Source of the DNA: Hydractinia symbiolongicarpus
Lineage: Eukaryota; Cnidaria; Hydrozoa; Anthoathecata; Hydractiniidae
DNA length: 64,000 nucleotides
Reading direction: 5' to 3'
NCBI RefSeq assembly: GCF_029227915.1
Contig: NC_079877.1
Location: 26,127,851 to 26,191,850 of the forward strand
The first letter of the stretch is position 1. Each line of letters starts with the position of its first letter. The notes beneath the pieces are model-generated. The model did no database searches. It was given only the letters and a program-made list of their open reading frames with translations, and had not been told where the DNA came from. Shown here one piece after another: positions 58,462-64,000 of the stretch. The translations under genes were made by a program, and so were the position numbers.

Positions 58462-59609
58462 TACGTATAGCATAAAATTTCTATCAGAATGTTTAGGTGA
58501 GTTGCAGCGTGACGTTATGTTTTGATTTTGCATTGAGAACAATGAAGATGCGCGCGCATATACACAAGCAAGAAATATAAACAACAGACTACAACGATTA
58601 AAGTTATAAGGTGAAAAATTAGTAAAGTCTGTTATTAAACAGAGACGATAATGTTGGAAAAACTAATTTTAGTGCATTTTCAGTCTAGTATTCCTAAAAA
58701 TCTATAATAAATCAACGTAAATAGACTATGTGATCCTTCTTTTCTTGCCTGTCAGGATGCGCGCACATTTACAGAATTTTGCAAACATTCGCTTCTAAAA
58801 AGTCTGAATTTAGCTAGAGTCATAAAAGGACGTTAACATTGTTCAAAACTTCTACAACTTTTTAACAATGTACAGCCCTCCCCCAAATACTGAAAAAATT
58901 TTAATGCATAAACAAAACAACTCCCTTGACGATAGAAAATTACAAATTTAATACTCGCGCCAATAAACTCCAGATATTTCACGAGTTGTTACTGTCAAAT
59001 AATTATTGAATTCTACAGATAAAAATCTGTTCCAAGTCAACTTCCTCTGGGATAAAGAAGATGACGTCACATATAATTATAGAATAATAAATTTAAGGAG
59101 ATATCTATATGATTTATTGTTCTAGATCAGTCTAGCTAATTTATTCGTGTGCTTCCTTTCAAATTGTTTTTGCATCAATGAGCGTCAGTAGTGCATGGTA
59201 TTGTTTTTAGTTCATTGTATCGCTAATTCGTCTAACAACATTAATATCAGGACATTAACTCGTGATGCATGTGTTATAAAAAGATTCTATTATATGGTTT
59301 TGTTCTTTGGATTCTCTGTAGTTCGTGGTTGGTATTTTGTTTTGACTGTTTACTGTTTTTAAACTTTTTCTTATTTAACTATTTTTATTTATTAATACTT
59401 TTCTGTCTAATATTGATCAGTTTTGTTGTTGTTTATTATTTTTCGTTGTCAGGTATTCTCAAAACTTTCTTTGAGATGAGGAAGTCCTGGAGACCAAACT
59501 GGTAAACATGGCACATTTTAGAAATTTTCGCATAAAAAATGTTTTCCCATGTTTTAATATGTATTCTAAAATTTGTTTTTTATAGTAGGCTGTATATAAT
59601 ATTTTAAAA

Positions 59610-59830
59610 AGGTCGATGGCGCGTGGATAATAATCCACAGGTTCGCGCATCCTTAAAATAATACAACTTTTGTTTCTGTAGCATGACGCTTCTTACAGAC
59701 AGATATATAGAATACGATTATTATTAATATAGAGACCTGTGGATAACTCAACAGGTTTGCCCTTCCTTTTTATACAGCGTTTATTATGCTATGCTACTGC
59801 GGTACCATTTTACACAGAGACAGACAAAAT
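59610..59830. repeat. Dispersed repeat with GTGGA...TCCACAGGTTCGC
   Basis: Two related half-units, at 59622-59660 (GTGGATAATAATCCACAGGT then TCGC) and 59738-59830 (CCTGTGGATAACTCAACAGG, CTACTGCGGTACCATTTTAC, ACAGACAGAC), are shared with 62090-62395. No coding capacity. Class not determined. Confidence 0.6.
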
Positions 59831-60812
59831 AAGACTTTTTTCATAAAGGCTAGCCAGGAGACGCGGCATTAAAACGCCAAGTTAAGACAGAAGTAATCAA
59901 GCGTCGAGCGCTTAAGGGCAGGTAGACCATGTTGCATATCCAGGTTTTAACTGAAGTAATAACAAAAGGTTACAGGTTATTTTGTTATAGCAAAGAAAGT
60001 TTTTTGTTCTTGCTGAATAAGTTGCGTGAAAATTTAAAAGTCAACTGTGACACCAGTCAGATCTTAAAATTGGTATGTTGAATATTTCTACATGGCCAAA
60101 AAACGTAAAGCATGTTGTCATGGCTAGAACTTCAGACCTTACTCATCAAAGAAGTGAAATAAAAATTACCTAGTGTCTTTCAACGTAATAATTCTATTAT
60201 ATTTAGTATATAGTATAGTACAATAAAATATAATAAAATAAATCGAACCCTTGTTTTAAAGAGTTATTATGATGAATGAATGACTTGATATAGCAATTAA
60301 TAATTTGTGAACGCCACGCTAAATAAATATCTTTAAAGGAAAAAACACATATCTTGAAGTTCTGTTACACATAATTTCTTCTCACGCATAATTTCTTGGC
60401 ACCAACCTCGTTCCAGGGTTTTTACGATTCATATTGTGCAACGCAACCGTGTGTGCGAGAATTAGGAGGTTGTATGTAAATACATCTACAAAAAATTTCA
60501 TGATTATTAAGGGATCCTGGAAATGAGGTTAAACGCTTTTTAATTCCACTGTTCGGAATATTTGTTTCACACACAGTCAAAAAATACAGAATATCTTTAG
60601 AAAATAGTAAAAAGAAAGAGCAAATTAACGCCCCCTCAAGGGCGGGGGCTTATCGTAATCTAAACAATTTGGAAAGTCGTAATGTTCTCACGAAAAAACA
60701 TTTTGCGTCCCCACAATAATGTTATTATATTGTATATTTTTTGATTTAGAGCTTAAGAAAAAAAATTGACCAAGATTCAAATAACTTACCGAGATCCAGT
60801 AACTTCACAAAA

Positions 60813-60986
60813 ATGGTTGCTACGCTAGCTGTGATTGCTATTGTAATATTGGGAGCGGCGGCGGCTGGTGTCATCTCACTTGATCTGTACTTGATATCCA
60901 AAGATGACGGTTACTTGAAAAAGAATGACGACCTGGACGACCAAACGCGCATTCTTTTGGCGAGATCATTCTCCCCTTATATATAA
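60813..60986 (+). CDS. Candidate 57-aa single-pass membrane microprotein
   Basis: An intact ATG-to-TAA frame. Residues 3-28 are strongly hydrophobic (VIAIVILGAAAAGVISL) and the remaining 30 residues are charged (KDDGYLKKNDDLDDQT). This looks like a signal anchor or uncleaved signal peptide with a short acidic tail. The start lies about 60 bp after a tttag site at 60751, which could be a cis- or trans-splice acceptor. The stretch is noticeably GC-richer and more codon-like than its flanks. I do not recognise a family. A chance frame cannot be excluded at this length. Confidence 0.5.
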   Translation: MVATLAVIAIVILGAAAAGVISLDLYLISKDDGYLKKNDDLDDQTRILLARSFSPYI

Positions 60987-62089
60987 ACAAACTGGAAATG
61001 GCGAAACAATAAGTTGAAAAAAAAATTTAAAGTAATTATCTTACTAAACATTTTTTATGTAGATTTTAGATTCACTTTGTATATTAGGCGATTTGCAGTG
61101 TCCATTACCTTCCTCTTTATAAAATCGAAGCGTTGTTATGCATTCTGTCGCGATTGTAGCACACGCTAATTTTATATACATTTTCGATAATCTGTCTATC
61201 GATACATAATTCCTAAGTTTGTTAAAAAAAATATTTTGAGACACAACCATTTTTTTTTATAACATCCGCTGTAAATATATTATACAATATTTTACGTCTG
61301 TTGTATTAAAAAATTTTAAGGCATGAAATGACTCGATTATTTGGAGACTCACTTGCCTTCATGCACCATTTTGTTTTGTAACTTAAAACAATTTTAAAAA
61401 AGTTTTTTTTTTCTTATCCTACCAGAATTAATTCTTACATTAATCGAGATATGATGACAACTGACAGTATAGAAAATTTGAATTTGGATATTCTCATAAC
61501 AAAAGCGTTTAGTGATAACTGTGTTTTGTGGTTTTGTCTTAATTACAGGGTCGATGATTTTGGCGATTTGGAGATTAGTGTGCATTAAAATCAAATTAGA
61601 TTAAGTCCTAAAGCAAGTCTATTTTCTTGATGAAATTAAGATACAGAAAAACAATTAAAACTGCTATGCCAATATATAAGAAACATCATCTTTGCAGCCA
61701 GGTTTTAAATCAAATATTGTCACCAACCTCATCCCAGGATTCTTTTTCTTTGTCTGATTGATAATCTAGGACAGGTTAATATTGCCATCATTTATTACAG
61801 ACCGGGTGAAGTGGTGAGATAACAAACAACGACACAAAGATACTGAAAAAAATTCATAAAAACTACAATCTAAATTTGGGGGGCTGGTGTGTTTCACAAT
61901 ATATATTATGAGGAAATTACAGCTTAAATTAAAATTAGACTAATCTTTTATCTGTGTTTGAATGATTGACATTTGCAAGCAACAAAGTGAAAATTTAGAA
62001 AATACATGAAAGATGATTGCAGTCTACAGGCGCGTAGATCGATATGATTATATTAGGAAAAATAATAATGTATAAGTACGAGTTAGTGA

Positions 62090-62395
62090 CTAGTGAATAA
62101 ACCGTCTTTTGTATAGCGTCTTTCATATATCGCAGTTCGTGTTTATCGCTACTGTAGTACCATTTTGCGCAGTGATAGACAGACAGACGACGGCTATTAT
62201 TATAGACTAGTCGTTGCCCGTGGAAAAATCCACAGGTTCGCCCGTCCTTTATATTTACCCGTCGCCACAAAGTGGATAAAAATATATCGCATTTGATATT
62301 CGTGTTTCCGTAACATCATTTTCTAACTTTGCGGGGGGTCCGCGCAGAGACAGACAGACGACGGCTATTATTATAGAGATACAGAAGTTCATCCT
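62090..62395. repeat. Dispersed repeat, multi-unit copy
   Basis: Contains the CTACTGTAGTACCATTTTGC block, two ACAGACAGACGACGGCTATT blocks (about 62180 and 62350) and GTGGAAAAATCCACAGGTTC at 62220. The duplicated ACGACGGCTATTATTATAGA ends suggest two nested or tandem units. Shared with 59610-59830. Confidence 0.65.
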
Positions 62396-62864
62396 AGTGA
62401 TAAATCCTGCCCTAATCACGCAGTACAATGGAATAACTATCTAATATCTTCCCTATGTCTTAATTTTGGTCAATTTCATTTATTTTTAACCAATTTTTTC
62501 TTGTATTTTAATTTTTTTAATCTTGGACAAATTTCCCGTCATTTTGCGATAATTAACTTGAAAGTATCAGGTATGGATCAATGTGCGAAGAGAGATTAAC
62601 TGTACAAACATTTAGTTGAAATGAAAAAAAATAAGATAAATACAATAAGATCTATTAGCACTACGGTTCTCAATATGCAGCTGAAGATTACCACTGGTTT
62701 ATTAGGTAAGACAGGGCCGTCAACACAGCAATAAACAAAGGGGACATATGTCATTGACGTAGGAAAACTCGCCACGGTTGGGACTGACCCATCTCGAAAT
62801 TTAACCTACTATAAAACCCAAAGAAATACTCTTTCCCCTTTATTTATGTACCTTTGAAGTGTCT

Positions 62865-63627
62865 TTTGGTATGGGCTTTTTTAACCCTTGTAAGTATGAG
62901 GGGGATGGGGGGGCATAAAGTGCCCGCGGGCTGTAACTTTTGTTCAGTTTAGTTTTAAGTGACAACACTTGGCACAGAGAAGCATCAATATGTTGTGACT
63001 TAATTAGTGACAAAATATTTTGGTTGACATGTCATACCAGGAGGTGATGACGTCATAATGAGACAATGGTTGAAGAAAATATGTCTTTTTTGAAAATCCT
63101 ATTTTTTTAATTTTTTTTTAAACTATTTACAGTACTAGTCATTAAAAAAGTAATATAAGAATGTAAGATATTATTGGGAACATTAACAGGTGGTATAAAG
63201 ACAAAGGATTTCTCTAAGGAGAAAATGGAAATCGATCAGAATTTTAAATCTTCAAAATTTTCTTTTTGAAAAATCCATATTTGAGAAACTTAGTGTTAGT
63301 AAGTAGCTGTTATGGAATAAAACTGGGTATATCTATTAGCACTTATGTCAGTAGCTATTTAATCAAGACAATTTCGATTTACATATGACAAATGACCATG
63401 ACGTTATCATATGACAAAAGAAATAGAGACTTAAGAAAATACAAGCATTCCGGTCTGCAAATTACACAGTATGCATGTCAATATTATATAATGATTTTTG
63501 TCACTATCGCATACATAATCACATTGTCATACGACTGGTTAGCTTAAGAGACATTATTTTTTAGCACGACAGCAAAAAAATTGATATGACTACCTGTCAA
63601 TAAAGGACAAAGTGACATTGACAGGAC
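62865..63627. mobile_element. ~790-bp TIR element, copy B (inverted)
   Basis: The reverse complement of copy A at 29170-29958. One end, TTTGGTATGGG at 62865-62875, is preserved along with the GGGGGGGCATAAAG block. The other end is lost just after the complement of GTCCTGTCAATGTCACTTTG at about 63627. Divergence is moderate throughout. Confidence 0.7.
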
Positions 63628-64000
63628 AATTTTTGGAATTTTTTTATTTTATATTTTTCGAAAGTCCAATAAAAGGAAAATTCACTTAATTATTTTTCCC
63701 AGTATTTAAAAAGTTATTACACTTTGACAAAACCGCGGGCATTTTATAGACAAAAAAAATCCGAAAGTTTTTCCGTCCGAAAATTTACGTCTGTATCTAC
63801 CCTCCTACAATCCTGGACAAAAATATTGAGACAAAGACCGTTTTTTCTTCATTTTTTAAATATGGACAAAATTTTCAAACAGTCAATGCCCTGCAGTTGG
63901 CAGGATTCAAAGTCACTGCTTTTGCACACACGTAGGCCAGGCAGACAGCATTGAAAAGTTGTAGTCACCATCTCTAGCATGCTTGCTCACCAAAATAATC

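Larger units (their letters stand above)
54058..60812. other. Gene-poor, repeat-rich stretch
   Basis: No supported gene. It holds a GIY-YIG-like fragment (55331-55500), two CCCCAGAGCTCTT hairpins (56694-56758, 58422-58461), a tandem duplication of GTGATCTTGACTCTGC near 58373-58408, repeated ATTGATATCGCCC motifs at 57885-57930, an exon-like segment at 59453-59501, a dispersed repeat at 59610-59830, and CCCTGGGA/CAACCTCG-family fragments at 56041-56075 and 60403-60535. Open frames at 54600-54824, 56577-56774 and 58333-58584 lack domains and splice context. Confidence 0.55.
60987..64000. other. Right-hand repeat-rich end
   Basis: No gene recognised. It contains a CAACCTCATCCCAGG-family fragment at 61722-61741, the repeat at 62090-62395 and TIR element copy B. 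The plus-strand frame at 63724-63954 spans low-complexity DNA with a TCCTGGACAAAAATATTGAG segment that looks repeat-derived. Confidence 0.5.

Noticed and set aside
63724-63954. 76-aa plus-strand ORF at the right edge
   Set aside because: Low complexity, no domain, no splice context, and it contains repeat-like sequence.

Overview
The window is animal genomic DNA: AT-rich, with many small exons bounded by GT-AG introns and full of decayed transposons. The gene content (a MAP4K4/TNIK-type kinase, an SLC24 exchanger, ciliary IFT81, a prokineticin-fold peptide) and the general sequence character suggest an invertebrate. I favour a cnidarian, probably a hydrozoan, but this is inference and no species can be named from the sequence alone.

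Layout, left to right. (1) 1-7.2 kb: one exon of a gene running off the left edge on the minus strand (selenoprotein T-like), then repeats: a GC-rich foldback element, a tRNA-derived SINE, direct repeats, a 440-bp TA-flanked MITE and a dead non-LTR retrotransposon 3' end. (2) 7.3-17.9 kb, plus strand: a complete 26-exon MAP4K4/TNIK/MINK (Misshapen-type) germinal-centre kinase, predicted 856 aa. (3) 21.4-32.3 kb, minus strand: an 11-exon SLC24-type K+-dependent Na+/Ca2+ exchanger, predicted 617 aa, convergent with the kinase. (4) 33.6-46.2 kb, minus strand: a complete 23-exon IFT81, predicted 672 aa. (5) 46.4-47.9 kb, minus strand: a three-exon 84-codon gene of unknown function that ends only 190 bp before the IFT81 start codon, so the two may share a transcript. 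(6) 49.5-51.5 kb, plus strand: a three-exon secreted 10-cysteine prokineticin/colipase-fold peptide of 97 aa. (7) 52.6-54.1 kb: a 27-bp minisatellite of about 52 copies with higher-order structure. (8) 54-64 kb: gene-poor and repeat-rich, with one plausible 57-aa membrane microprotein at 60.8 kb.

The kinase, exchanger and IFT81 reading frames were rebuilt exon by exon. All splice phases join without a stop, and the lengths are near the family norm except for the kinase, whose linker is short. These genes do not form one pathway. IFT81 is ciliary, the exchanger handles Ca2+ at membranes, and the kinase signals to JNK and the cytoskeleton. The most interesting items are the tight small-gene/IFT81 pair, the prokineticin-fold peptide, the compact kinase and the structured minisatellite.
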